DNA from: an uncultured Roseicyclus sp.
Lineage (GTDB): Bacteria > Pseudomonadota > Alphaproteobacteria > Rhodobacterales > Rhodobacteraceae
DNA: 64,000 nt
Reading direction: 5' to 3'
Assembly: GCA_937139335.1 (NCBI GenBank)
Contig: CAKZPN010000046.1
Location: 124,001-188,000 of the forward strand
The position numbers were made by a program, and so were the translations under genes. Each line of letters begins with the position of its first letter. The first letter of the stretch is position 1. The notes beneath the pieces were generated by a model that was not told the DNA's origin, made no database searches, and worked only from the letters and a program-made list of their open reading frames with translations. This document shows, piece by piece, positions 27,406-36,237 of this stretch.

Positions 27406-28905
27406 ATGGAACAGATCGGACACTGGATCGACGGCAAGCGCGTTGCGGGCACCTCGGGCCGCACGGCGGACGTGATGAACCCCGCCACCGGCGAAGTGCA
27501 GGCGCAGGTCGCGCTTGCCTCGAAAGCCGAGATGGACGCCGCCGTCGCCTCTGCCGCCAAGGCGCAGGTCGCCTGGGGCGCGACCAACCCGCAGCGGCGC
27601 GCGCGCGTGATGATGGAGATGGTGCGCCTCATCAACCGCGACATGGACAAGCTGGCCGAGGCGATCAGCCGCGAGCACGGCAAGACCTTCCCCGACGCCA
27701 AGGGCGACGTGCAGCGCGGCCTCGAGGTGATCGAGTTCTGCATCGGCGCGCCGCACCTGCTGAAGGGCGAATTCACCGACAGCGCCGGCCCCGGCATCGA
27801 CATGTATTCGATGCGCCAGCCGCTCGGCGTGGTCGCGGGCATCACGCCCTTCAACTTCCCCGCGATGATCCCGCTGTGGAAGCTCGGGCCGGCGCTGGCC
27901 GCGGGCAACGCGATGATCCTGAAACCGTCCGAGCGTGATCCGTCCTGCCCGATGATGATCGGCGAGTTGCTGACCGAGGCAGGCCTGCCCGACGGCGTCT
28001 TCCAGGTCATCAACGGCGACAAGGAGGCGGTCGACGCCATCCTCGACAGCGAGACGATCCAGGCGGTGGGCTTCGTCGGCTCCACCCCCATCGCGCAATA
28101 CATCTACAGCCGCGCCACCGCGAACGGCAAACGGGCGCAATGCTTCGGCGGCGCCAAGAACCACATGATCATCATGCCCGACGCCGACCTCGACCAGGCC
28201 GCCGACGCGCTGGTGGGCGCGGGCTTCGGCGCGGCCGGCGAACGCTGCATGGCGATCTCGGTCGCCGTGCCGGTGGGCGAGGAAACCGCCGACCGTCTGA
28301 TCGAACGGCTGGTGCCGCGGATCGAGGCGCTGAAGGTCGGCCCTTACACTGCCGGCACCGATGTGGACTTCGGGCCGGTCGTGACCAAGGCCGCAAAGGA
28401 AAACATCCTGCGGCTGGTCGAAAGCGGCGTGGCGCAGGGTGCGGAGCTGGTCGTCGACGGCCGTGACTTCAACCTGCAGGGCTACGAGGACGGGTTCTTC
28501 GTCGGGCCGCACCTGTTCGACCGGGTGACGCCGGACATGGACATCTACAAGACCGAGATCTTCGGCCCGGTCCTGTCCACCGTCCGCGCGGCCAGCTACG
28601 AGGAAGCCATCGGCCTGGCGATGGACCACGAGTACGGCAACGGCACCGCGATCTTCACCCGTGACGGCGACGCCGCACGGGATTTCGCCAACCGCATCAA
28701 CATCGGCATGGTCGGCATCAATGTCCCGATCCCGGTGCCGCTGGCCTACCACACCTTCGGCGGCTGGAAGAAATCGGGCTTCGGCGACCTGAACCAGCAC
28801 GGGCCCGACGCCTTCCGCTTCTACACGCGGACCAAGACGATCACCTCGCGCTGGCCGTCGGGCATCAAGGAGGGCGGCGAGTTCAACTTCAAGGCGATGG
28901 ACTGA
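27406..28905 (+). CDS. mmsA: CoA-acylating methylmalonate-semialdehyde dehydrogenase
   Basis: The enzyme converts methylmalonate semialdehyde (valine degradation) or malonate semialdehyde to propionyl-CoA or acetyl-CoA. The 499-residue aldehyde dehydrogenase has the catalytic Cys281 in FGAAGERCMAISVAV, the NAD site GFVGSTPIAQYIYSRA, and the MmsA-typical FGGAKNHMIIMPDADLDQAADAL. It lacks the general-base glutamate of ordinary aldehyde dehydrogenases, as expected for CoA-acylating members. It is divergent from a LysR gene; the remaining valine genes lie 4 kb downstream on the same strand. Its last 17 bases overlap the opposite-strand YkgJ gene. Confidence 0.95.
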   Translation: MEQIGHWIDGKRVAGTSGRTADVMNPATGEVQAQVALASKAEMDAAVASAAKAQVAWGATNPQRRARVMMEMVRLINRDMDKLAEAISREHGKTFPDAKGDVQRGLEVIEFCIGAPHLLKGEFTDSAGPGIDMYSMRQPLGVVAGITPFNFPAMIPLWKLGPALAAGNAMILKPSERDPSCPMMIGELLTEAGLPDGVFQVINGDKEAVDAILDSETIQAVGFVGSTPIAQYIYSRATANGKRAQCFGGAKNHMIIMPDADLDQAADALVGAGFGAAGERCMAISVAVPVGEETADRLIERLVPRIEALKVGPYTAGTDVDFGPVVTKAAKENILRLVESGVAQGAELVVDGRDFNLQGYEDGFFVGPHLFDRVTPDMDIYKTEIFGPVLSTVRAASYEEAIGLAMDHEYGNGTAIFTRDGDAARDFANRINIGMVGINVPIPVPLAYHTFGGWKKSGFGDLNQHGPDAFRFYTRTKTITSRWPSGIKEGGEFNFKAMD

Positions 28906-29308
28906 CCGGACCTTCGGGGGCCACGCCCTCGGCCTGAATTGCGACGACCGGCGCTGCCCCCAGGGGCGGCGCCGGTTGCGTTTCGGCAGTCGCGAAAGCC
29001 ATGAGCGCCGCGGCCTCGGCGCCGCGATGCTGCCGCGCCTTCAGGCATTCGAAGCTGCCGGCGCGAAAGGCGCGGCAGGCCTCGGGGCGATCCTCGTAGA
29101 TGCCGCAGACCAGACGCGCGTCTGGGGTGGCGGTCAGTTGCGCGCAATGCCCGCAGGTCATCGTCAGGTAGCGCCGCCCGTCGATCTCGGTGAGGGCGGG
29201 CAGCGGAACGGCGCGCGCCCGATCCTCGGGCAGAAGCGCGACGTAGCGGTCGTGACCGCCGAAGCAGCAGGCCCCGCAGGCCGTACAGTCATATGTGGGG
29301 GAGGACAC
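28889..29308 (-). CDS. YkgJ-family cysteine-cluster protein
   Basis: The 139-residue protein has the cysteine pattern CTACGACCFGG at residues 8-18, then MTCGHCAQLTATPDARLVCGIYEDRPEACRAF, the arrangement of the UPF0153/YkgJ family thought to bind zinc or an iron-sulfur cluster. The C-terminal 45 residues are alanine/proline-rich and poorly conserved, and their coding sequence overlaps the mmsA stop on the other strand. Function is unknown. Confidence 0.82.
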   Translation of the reverse strand: MSSPTYDCTACGACCFGGHDRYVALLPEDRARAVPLPALTEIDGRRYLTMTCGHCAQLTATPDARLVCGIYEDRPEACRAFRAGSFECLKARQHRGAEAAALMAFATAETQPAPPLGAAPVVAIQAEGVAPEGPVSPSP

Positions 29309-29478
29309 CGGAGCACCAGAATGCCGCGCCGGCAGGACCGGCCCATTGCCCCCCGCGTTGCGCCGCGCCGGGGCATATCCTGCCCGCCGCTCCCCCGCAA
29401 GCGGGCGCGGATGCGCAAATTCTTTGACTGCCGCGTCTCTCTCCCTAAAAGAAACGGGTCAAGGAAAGGTCGCGCCAC

Positions 29479-29898
29479 GTGCCAGTTTCGTTCCGCATCT
29501 TCGAAGATGCCGCCCTCGTCTATGTCCGCTATGCCGGGCTCGCCCGGGTGGCGGAAGGCTTCGATGCCTTCACCGCCTATCTCATGCACCCCGACAGCCG
29601 CCCCGATCAGCGCCAGTTCGTCGACCTTTCCGCCGTGACCGAGGTGGAGCAGGATTTCATGCGCCTGTTCCAGTTCCAGGCCGAAAAGGCCGCGGCCTTC
29701 ATGGCGGGCCGGGCGCCGGTGATGCTTGTCTATTACGCGCCGACCGAGATCAGCCTGGGCATGGCGCGGCTGATCCAGCGCAGCTGGGAAGGTCTGGACG
29801 GCGCCATCGTGCGGGTCGTCACGGAATGGGATGCGGCCGCCGACATTCTGGGCCTCGGGGCTGAGATGCTCGACACGGTGGCGCGTCGTGAGGTCTAG
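29479..29898 (+). CDS. Conserved hypothetical protein
   Basis: The 139-residue soluble protein has a predicted alternating alpha/beta pattern: VSFRIFEDAALVYVRYAGLA, a helical middle QDFMRLFQFQAEKAAAF, and strand PVMLVYYAPTEISLGMARLI. The overall shape recalls STAS-like folds, but no diagnostic motif is visible and I cannot name a family. The start is GTG, preceded by AAGGAAAGG nine bases upstream. It stands alone, converging with a tiny secreted-peptide frame. Confidence 0.6.
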   Translation: MPVSFRIFEDAALVYVRYAGLARVAEGFDAFTAYLMHPDSRPDQRQFVDLSAVTEVEQDFMRLFQFQAEKAAAFMAGRAPVMLVYYAPTEISLGMARLIQRSWEGLDGAIVRVVTEWDAAADILGLGAEMLDTVARREV

Positions 29899-29901
29899 GG
29901 C

Positions 29902-30012
29902 TCAGCGGTCGGCGTGATGCTGGCGCAGGTCCGGCGTGCTCGTCGCCTCGGCGGCGACGCCGAAGAACAGGGTGGCCAGGACGGCGAGGCTGACGGCGGT
30001 TCGGATGATCAT
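29902..30012 (-). CDS. Putative 36-residue exported peptide
   Basis: The frame MIIRTAVSLAVLATLFFGVA ends in EATSTPDLRQHHADR. It is a signal-peptide-like hydrophobic stretch followed by a short polar, histidine-containing tail. A GGGGGAG ribosome site seven bases before the ATG supports translation. The frame is too short for family recognition; it could be a small membrane or secreted protein or a chance frame. Confidence 0.4.
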   Translation of the reverse strand: MIIRTAVSLAVLATLFFGVAAEATSTPDLRQHHADR

Positions 30013-30109
30013 CGGCTTTCTCCCCCGCGCCGCCCGATGCGACGCTCTGGATGGAGGATGATCGCGCGCGCCTCTGCGCGCCATGGCGGAAACCCTGCCC
30101 CCGGACGCC

Positions 30110-30778
30110 CTAGGCATCCACCGGGGCATGTCGCGCGAACGGCAGGCCCGACGCGCGACCGACCGTGAACAGGACCAGAAGCGCGAGTGCTGCGAGCAAG
30201 CCGAAATCCTGCGGCACGCCCAGAAGGATCGCCGCGCTGCCCCCGACACCGGCCCAGAGGCCCGGCACGATCAACAGCCAGCGTACCACATGCCATGTCC
30301 CGGTCAGAAGCATCCCGATCGTGAAGATCGTCGTGGGACAGGGCGCGACGCCGAAAACCGGCATGGCCTGCCAGCCATGCCCCGAAGCCAGGCCCCAGAG
30401 CGGGTAGAGCACCGTCCCGAAGAGGATCAAGGCCAGTCCCACCGCCGAGCGGGCATCCGCCCCGGCCCTGAACCGAAGCGCCGGCCGGCGCACCGGCAGC
30501 GCGATGAGCAGGATCGCCTGCACCACGAACACCGCGGCGAACAGGGCGGCCGCAGGGTTGATCGCGCGAAAGACCATCCAGTGATAGCCGATCCCGTTCA
30601 CGGCCCACATCGCGGCCAGCGTGCCGGCGATGACCAGTGTCGCCCAGCGGCTCGGCCGGAACAACAGGGCCACGGCGACGGTGGCGAGCATGTAGAAGAG
30701 CGCGGCAAGCGGCCAGACGACCGCATTATACGGACCGAATAGCGCGAAGAAGGCGTCTTGCGTGAACGGCAGATCCAT
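30110..30778 (-). CDS. DUF6064-family integral membrane protein
   Basis: The roughly 222-residue protein starts MDLPFTQDAFFALFGPYNAVVWPLA, the recognisable opening of DUF6064, and has about seven predicted membrane segments. Conserved polar points are NGIGYHWMVFRAINPA and VFGVAPCPTTIFTIGMLL, where the APCPT motif may bind a ligand. Function is unknown. The ATG with upstream GGAAGGA is preferred to one 14 codons earlier. Confidence 0.72.
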   Translation of the reverse strand: MDLPFTQDAFFALFGPYNAVVWPLAALFYMLATVAVALLFRPSRWATLVIAGTLAAMWAVNGIGYHWMVFRAINPAAALFAAVFVVQAILLIALPVRRPALRFRAGADARSAVGLALILFGTVLYPLWGLASGHGWQAMPVFGVAPCPTTIFTIGMLLTGTWHVVRWLLIVPGLWAGVGGSAAILLGVPQDFGLLAALALLVLFTVGRASGLPFARHAPVDA

Positions 30779-31002
30779 GGCGTCGCATCCTTCCCCAAAA
30801 CCGTCACCGGAAGGAGTCATCGCATGGTTTGCCCGCCACCACGGTGATGCAGGTCAAGCCAAGACGAAAAAGCCCATGCTGCCGAGGCGAGAACGACCGC
30901 GAAGTGGTCATGTCCCGATGCTGGCCTCGCGGGCGCGACCAGCACCGGATCTGGCAGGGGCTTGGGCCGCGGCGCGAGGCCTCTGGCGCTGGACGGACGC
31001 GC

Positions 31003-31572
31003 TCAGGAAGAACGCACGGTCACCTCGAGGCCGAAGGCGAAACCGCCGCCCGCCGGCCGCGACGAGATCGCCGCCTGCAGGCGCGTGGCGGTCGACTGGC
31101 GCACCACCGAGCCCGCCGAGATCGCCGCCACGATCATCGCGGCGAACCCGGCCCCCGCATATTGGTCGCCGCCGACCACGGCCGACACGTCGGCGGCCAG
31201 CCCGTTGGCCTGGAACGCGGCCCGCGCGCCGGCGGCGGTCAGCTGGTTCAGCGACCAGGTCGTCGCCACGCTGTCGGCGCCGTTGAAGCCCACGTAGAGG
31301 ATCGAGACGGCGTCCCCCGCCTGCGCCTGCGAGATCCGGTCGATCGCGCCCACGCCGATCTGCGCGCTCACGCGCGGCCCATTGGTGAACACCATCTCCA
31401 GCGCGCCGCGCGTGCCGGGCGTGTGGGTCGCGATCTCGAATGCCCCGGTGGAGGTGTAGCCGGGGATTTCCAGAAGTGTGGAGCCTTGCGTGGCGGCAGC
31501 GGCGGGCAGGCTTCCGAGGGCGAAGGCTGCGGGGGTGATGAGGGCGGCAGAGAGGAACTGACGGCGGTCCAT
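31003..31572 (-). CDS. Tat-exported hypothetical protein
   Basis: The 189-residue protein starts [20 protein letters not shown], a twin-arginine signal (RRxFLS) with cleavage likely near AAA at residue 27, so it should be exported folded. The mature part is rich in small residues, with predicted beta structure in its first half and helices ([21 protein letters not shown]) in the second. There is no cofactor motif and no recognised family. A 195-base gap separates it from the divergent YbdK-type ligase gene. Confidence 0.65.
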   Translation of the reverse strand: MDRRQFLSAALITPAAFALGSLPAAAATQGSTLLEIPGYTSTGAFEIATHTPGTRGALEMVFTNGPRVSAQIGVGAIDRISQAQAGDAVSILYVGFNGADSVATTWSLNQLTAAGARAAFQANGLAADVSAVVGGDQYAGAGFAAMIVAAISAGSVVRQSTATRLQAAISSRPAGGGFAFGLEVTVRSS

Positions 31573-31768
31573 GGCATTGGTCCTTTTGAAATGGGATTGG
31601 AAAAAATATGCGTTGGGATCGTTTCAATGCGCCGACCATGCGGCCAGCGGGGCGCGCGAGCCATGGCGGCAATCCTTACCCGCGACGGCGTGCCCCGACC
31701 CGAGGCGGGAAAACGGCTTGGCAAGCGCCGCCGCGCGCGGCCATCCTGTCGTGCATGATGGCCGGGGG

Positions 31769-32902
31769 ATGACGATGACGAACGCAGCCTTTACCCTCGG
31801 GATCGAGGAGGAATACCTGCTGGTGGACCGCGACAGCGGCGAGTTGCGCGAGGCGCCCGAAGGGCTGATGGATGCCTGCGCGGCCGAGCTGGAGGGGCAG
31901 GTTTCACCCGAGTTCCTGCAATGCCAGATCGAGATCGGCACCCGCGTCTGTTCCGACATCACCGCCGCCCGCGCCGACCTGAAACGGTTGCGCAGCACGG
32001 TGGCGCGGTGTGCGGCGCAGCACGGGCTGGCCCCCATCGCGGTCTCGTGCCACCCCTTCGCCGACTGGAAGGACCAGCACCACACCGACAAGGATCGCTA
32101 CAACCGTCTGGCCCAGGACCTCGGCGGTGTGATCCGGCGCATGCTGATCTGCGGGATGCATGTCCACATCGGCCTGCCCGACGACGAGACGCGGATCGAC
32201 CTGATGGGACAGCTCAGCTATTTCCTGCCGCACATGCTGGCGCTCTCGGCCTCCTCGCCGTTCTGGCAGGGCGAGGACACCGGGCTCGCCTCCTACCGGC
32301 TGACCGTCTTCGACAACCTGCCCCGTACCGGGTTGCCGCCACAGTTCAATTCCTTCGCGGAATTCGACCGATCCACCCAGACGCTGATCGACCTCGGGCT
32401 GATCGAGGACACGACCAAGATCTGGTGGGACCTGCGCCCCTCGCACCGCTTCCCGACGCTGGAGACGCGGATCTGCGACGTTTCCCCCCGGATGGAGGAC
32501 GCGCTGTCGCTGGCCGCGCTCGCGCAATGCCTCGCGCGGTTCTTCTTCCGATTGCGCGAGAAGAACCAGCGCTGGCGGGTCTACGACCGCTTCCTGATCA
32601 ACGAGAACCGCTGGCGCGCCGCGCGCTACGGCACCCACGAGGGGCTGATCGACTTCGGTGCCCGCGCGATCATCCCGCTGCCGCAGGCGGTGGAGGAAAT
32701 CCGCGACCTGATCGCCGAGGATGCGGCGGCACTGGGCTGCGAGGCAGAGATCGCGCGGCTCTCGCGCATGGCCGAAACCGGCACCAGCGCCGACCGGCAA
32801 CGCACCGTGTACACCGCGGCGCGCGACGAGGGCCGCGACCATGCGGAGGCGATGCGCGGCGTGGTGCAGCACCTGATCGAGGAATATCACCTCGACCTCT
32901 GA
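31769..32902 (+). CDS. YbdK-family carboxylate-amine ligase (GCS2)
   Basis: The 377-residue protein has the family start [20 protein letters not shown], the metal/ATP-site segment [29 protein letters not shown] and [19 protein letters not shown]. It belongs to the glutamate-cysteine ligase type 2 group, whose YbdK branch has weak glutamate-cysteine ligase activity in vitro and an unknown natural role. The start MTMTNAA follows GCCGGGGG. The valine operon begins 87 bases downstream, behind its own promoter. Confidence 0.9.
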   Translation: MTMTNAAFTLGIEEEYLLVDRDSGELREAPEGLMDACAAELEGQVSPEFLQCQIEIGTRVCSDITAARADLKRLRSTVARCAAQHGLAPIAVSCHPFADWKDQHHTDKDRYNRLAQDLGGVIRRMLICGMHVHIGLPDDETRIDLMGQLSYFLPHMLALSASSPFWQGEDTGLASYRLTVFDNLPRTGLPPQFNSFAEFDRSTQTLIDLGLIEDTTKIWWDLRPSHRFPTLETRICDVSPRMEDALSLAALAQCLARFFFRLREKNQRWRVYDRFLINENRWRAARYGTHEGLIDFGARAIIPLPQAVEEIRDLIAEDAAALGCEAEIARLSRMAETGTSADRQRTVYTAARDEGRDHAEAMRGVVQHLIEEYHLDL

Positions 32903-32918
32903 CCTGCGGTCCCCGGCC

Positions 32919-32963
32919 TTGCAAAATTGCTGCAACAGTCGCTAATTAAACAAGTGTTCAATT
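32919..32963 (+). promoter_or_regulatory. Promoter with overlapping operator for the valine-catabolic operon
   Basis: TTGCAA (32919-32924), an 18-base spacer and TAATTA (32943-32948) form a plausible sigma-70 promoter. Overlapping the -10 and start region is the near-palindrome AATTAAACAAGTGTTCAATT (32944-32963; 9-base arms with one mismatch), a shape typical of TetR- or MerR-type repressor sites. The operon's first ATG is at 32990, preceded by GGGGAGGAG. Confidence 0.6.
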
Positions 32964-32989
32964 CCAGGACGGCTCGGGGAGGAGCGTGT

Positions 32990-34135
32990 ATGGATTTCGC
33001 TTTGAGCGAGGAGGCTGAGGCCGTGTTTGACATGGCGCGCGAGTTCGGGGCGGCGGAGATTGGGCCGTTTGCGCGGGACTGGGAGCGGGAGGGGACGATC
33101 CCGAAGGCGCTCTGGCCGAAGCTGGCGGCGCTTGGGTTCGGCGGGCTCTACGTGTCCGAGGAGAACGGCGGGTCGGGGCTCACGCGGCTCGAGGCGACGC
33201 TGGTGTTCGAGGCGCTGTCGATGGCCTGCCCCTCGGTCGCGGCGTTTCTCTCGATCCACAACATGTGCGCGAAGATGATCGAGCTTTACGGCTCGGAGGA
33301 GTTGCGGGGCCGCTTCCTGGCGCGCGCGATGAGCATGGAGACGGTGCTCGCCTATGCGCTGACCGAGCCCGGATCGGGGTCGGACGCGGCGGCGCTGAAG
33401 ACGAAGGCCACGCGCACCAACGAGGGCTACGCGTTGACCGGGACCAAGGCCTTCATCTCGGGTGGCGGCTATTCGGATGCCTATGTCGTGATGTGCCGCA
33501 CCGGCGCGGACGGGCCGAAGGGCATCTCGGCGATGGTGGTCGAGGACGGCACGCCGGGTCTGAGCTTCGGCGGGCTCGAGGACAAGATGGGCTGGCGCTC
33601 GCAGCCCACGCGCCAGGTGCAGTTCGACGATTGCGTGATCCCGGCGGGCAACCTGCTGGGCGAGGAGGGCCGCGGGTTCCGCTACGCGATGGCCGGTCTC
33701 GACGGCGGAAGGCTCAACATCGCGGCCTGTTCGCTCGGCGCCGCGCAATCGGGCCTCTCCGCGACGCTCGCCTACATGGCCGAGCGCAAGGCCTTCGGGC
33801 AGTCGATCGACCAGTTCCAGGCGTTGCAGTTCCGGCTCGCCGACATGGAGATCGAGCTGCAGGCGGCCCGCGTGTTCCTGCGGCAGGCGGCCTGGAAACT
33901 CGACGCGCGCGCGGCGGATGCAACGCAGCATTGCGCGATGGCCAAGAAGTTCGTCACCGAAGCGGGGAGCCGCGTTGTAGACCAGTGCCTGCAGCTGCAC
34001 GGCGGCTACGGCTATCTCGCCGATTACGGGATCGAGAAGCTGGTGCGCGACCTGCGCGTGCACCAGATCCTCGAAGGCACGAACGAGATCATGCGCCTGA
34101 TCGTGGCGCGGCACCTGCTGGCGGAGGGACGATGA
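32990..34135 (+). CDS. Acyl-CoA dehydrogenase, isobutyryl-CoA type
   Basis: The 381-residue flavoenzyme has AYALTEPGSGSDAAALKTKA (FAD/substrate loop), TGTKAFISGGGYSDAYVVM, QLHGGYGYLADYGIEKLVRDLRVHQILEGTNEIMR, and a catalytic glutamate in the ILEGTNE region. The internal IEMFEA-type glutamate of short-chain enzymes is absent. Together with an HIBYL-CoA hydrolase and mmsB downstream, the best assignment is isobutyryl-CoA dehydrogenase of valine catabolism, giving methacrylyl-CoA; a 2-methylbutyryl- or short-chain-specific enzyme is the alternative. Its stop overlaps the next start (ATGA). Confidence 0.88.
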   Translation: MDFALSEEAEAVFDMAREFGAAEIGPFARDWEREGTIPKALWPKLAALGFGGLYVSEENGGSGLTRLEATLVFEALSMACPSVAAFLSIHNMCAKMIELYGSEELRGRFLARAMSMETVLAYALTEPGSGSDAAALKTKATRTNEGYALTGTKAFISGGGYSDAYVVMCRTGADGPKGISAMVVEDGTPGLSFGGLEDKMGWRSQPTRQVQFDDCVIPAGNLLGEEGRGFRYAMAGLDGGRLNIAACSLGAAQSGLSATLAYMAERKAFGQSIDQFQALQFRLADMEIELQAARVFLRQAAWKLDARAADATQHCAMAKKFVTEAGSRVVDQCLQLHGGYGYLADYGIEKLVRDLRVHQILEGTNEIMRLIVARHLLAEGR

Positions 34136-35178
34136 GCGGCGAGACCCGGACCGACATCCACATCCGCATCGAGGGCCGCGCGGGCCGCATCACGCTGAGC
34201 CGGCCGCAGGCGCTGAACGCGCTGAGCCACGAGATGTGCCTCGAGATCGACCGGGCGCTGATCGGCTGGGCCGAGGACGCGGCGGTGGCGCTGGTCCTCA
34301 TCGACGCCGAGGGCGAGCGCGCCTTCTGCGCCGGCGGCGACATCGCGAAGATCCACGCGACGGGAACCGCCGGCGACTTCGACCATGCGCGGCGCTACTG
34401 GGCCGACGAGTACCGCATGAACGCGCGGCTGTTCCATTTCCCCAAGCCCGTGGTCGCCCTGATGCAGGGCTTCACCATGGGCGGCGGCGTCGGCCTCGGC
34501 TGCCACGCCTCGCACCGGGTGGTCTGCGAGACGAGCCAGATCGCCCTGCCCGAATGCGGCATCGGGCTGGTGCCGGACGTGGGCAGCACGCTCCTGCTCG
34601 CGCGCGCGCCGGGGCGGCTGGGGGAATACCTCGGGGTCACCGGGACGCGGATGGGACCGGGCGATGCGATCCACGCGGAGTTCGCGGATTACATGGTGCC
34701 GCAGGCCGACTGGCCGGCGCTGGTCGCGGAGCTCTGCGAGACCGGCGACTGGGAGGCGGTGGACCGCGCCGCCGCCCCTGCCCCGGAAAGCCCGCTCGAG
34801 GCCGCGCAGCCCGAGATCGACCGGCTTTTCGCCGGCGACACGCTGCGCGACATCCTGAACCTCGTCACGCGCTCGGACAGCGCGGTGGCGACCCGCGCGC
34901 TGGCGCTGATGGAACGGGGCAGCCCGCTCTCGGCCGCCTGCACCGTCGAGCTGATCCACCGCGCGCGGCTGCGCGACACGATCGAGGCGGCGCTGGAGCA
35001 GGAATACCGCTTCACCTTCCGCGCGATCGCGGACAGCGATCTGCTCGAGGGCATCCGCGCCGCGATCATCGACAAGGACAAGAGCCCGAAGTGGCGCCAT
35101 TCCAGCCTCGACGCCGTGACGGCGACCGAGGTGGCGCGGATGCTGCTGCCGCTCGGGGCGGACACATGGAAGCTCTGA
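34132..35178 (+). CDS. 3-hydroxyisobutyryl-CoA hydrolase (crotonase superfamily)
   Basis: The 348-residue protein has the crotonase oxyanion motifs AFCAGGDIAKI and GFTMGGGVGLGCHASHRVVCE, then LPECGIGLVPDVGSTLLLAR, the segment distinguishing HIBYL-CoA hydrolases from enoyl-CoA hydratases (which are also about 90 residues shorter). The C terminus has SPKWRHSSLDAV, another hallmark (SPKW). The reaction frees 3-hydroxyisobutyrate from its CoA ester for MmsB. It is coupled to the dehydrogenase upstream, and mmsB follows after 16 bases. Confidence 0.9.
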   Translation: MSGETRTDIHIRIEGRAGRITLSRPQALNALSHEMCLEIDRALIGWAEDAAVALVLIDAEGERAFCAGGDIAKIHATGTAGDFDHARRYWADEYRMNARLFHFPKPVVALMQGFTMGGGVGLGCHASHRVVCETSQIALPECGIGLVPDVGSTLLLARAPGRLGEYLGVTGTRMGPGDAIHAEFADYMVPQADWPALVAELCETGDWEAVDRAAAPAPESPLEAAQPEIDRLFAGDTLRDILNLVTRSDSAVATRALALMERGSPLSAACTVELIHRARLRDTIEAALEQEYRFTFRAIADSDLLEGIRAAIIDKDKSPKWRHSSLDAVTATEVARMLLPLGADTWKL

Positions 35179-35194
35179 CGCGGGAGAGAGAGCG

Positions 35195-36070
35195 ATGAAG
35201 ATCGGTTTTATAGGGCTGGGCAACATGGGCGCGCCGATGGCGGCGAACCTGGTGGCGGCGGGGCATCAGGTGACGGGGTTCGACCTCAGCGCGCCCGCGC
35301 CCGACGGCGTGAGCATGGCCGCCAGCGCGGCCGAGGCGGCGACGGGGGCCGAGGTGGTGATCACCATGCTGCCCAACGGCGCGATCCTGAAGGCGGTGGC
35401 GGGCGAGATCCTCCCGGAGATGGCGCCGGGCGCGGTGCTGCTCGACTGCTCCACCGTCGACGTGGCCTCCGCCCGCGAGGTGGCGTCGCAGGCCGAGGCG
35501 GCGGGCCTCGGCGCGCTCGACGCGCCGGTCTCGGGCGGGGTCGGCGGGGCTGCGGCCGGCACGCTCACCTTCATGGTCGGCGGCGGCGAGGCCGCCTTCG
35601 CCACCGCGAAACCGCTCTTCGACGTCATGGGGCAGAAGGCGGTACATTGCGGCCCGGCGGGCAACGGCCAGGCCGCCAAGATCTGCAACAACATGATCCT
35701 CGGCGTCACCATGATCGCGACCTGCGAGGCCTTCGCCCTGGCCGACAAGCTCGGCCTCGACCGGCAGGCGATGTTCGACGTGGTCTCGACCTCGTCCGGG
35801 CAAAGCTGGTCGATGACCACCTACTGCCCCGCCCCCGGCGTCGGCCCGAAGAGCCCCGCCGACAACGGCTACACCCCCGGCTTCGCCGCCGACCTGATGC
35901 TGAAGGACCTCCGCCTCAGCCAGGCCGCCGCCGAGGACGCCGACGCCGACACCCCCATGGGCCAATTGGCAGCGGCGCTCTACGCGCGGTTCGTCGAGGA
36001 GGAAGACGGCAAGGGCCGGGACTTCTCCGCCATGCTGCCCCGATTCGAAGGGCGGGGGCGGTCAAGCTAG
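35195..36070 (+). CDS. mmsB: 3-hydroxyisobutyrate dehydrogenase
   Basis: The 291-residue NAD-dependent dehydrogenase oxidises 3-hydroxyisobutyrate to methylmalonate semialdehyde, the substrate of MmsA. Motifs are the N-terminal Rossmann site IGFIGLGNMGAPMAANLVAAG, the substrate loop LDAPVSGGVGGAAAGTLTFMVGG, and the catalytic lysine in GNGQAAKICNNMILG, the family signature. The C-terminal KDLRLSQAAAEDADADTPMG is also typical. It is the last gene of the three-gene valine operon. Confidence 0.95.
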   Translation: MKIGFIGLGNMGAPMAANLVAAGHQVTGFDLSAPAPDGVSMAASAAEAATGAEVVITMLPNGAILKAVAGEILPEMAPGAVLLDCSTVDVASAREVASQAEAAGLGALDAPVSGGVGGAAAGTLTFMVGGGEAAFATAKPLFDVMGQKAVHCGPAGNGQAAKICNNMILGVTMIATCEAFALADKLGLDRQAMFDVVSTSSGQSWSMTTYCPAPGVGPKSPADNGYTPGFAADLMLKDLRLSQAAAEDADADTPMGQLAAALYARFVEEEDGKGRDFSAMLPRFEGRGRSS

Positions 36071-36237
36071 CGAAGACGTTGAGTTAATTTTTCTTGGGTC
36101 TGTTGCCTATTTGTGGCAGTCTCAAGATGACACTCCAAGGTATGTCCGCACAAAGGTCCGGCGCGTCGGCTTTACTGCTCAGGTGCACCTCAGCCGCCAC
36201 GCCGGGCCGCGGATATCCGGGTGTCAGACCAGCCCGC
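36071..36237. other. Convergent intergenic region with weak IS6-like end
   Basis: This 167-base gap between mmsB and alaX has no convincing reading frame. It has an AT-rich stretch (GTTAATTTTTCTT) without a good preceding stem. GGGTCTGTTGCCTA at 36096-36109 resembles the terminal repeats of IS6-family elements. CGGATATCCG, a 10-base perfect palindrome, lies near 36211-36220. No transposase remains. Confidence 0.3.
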
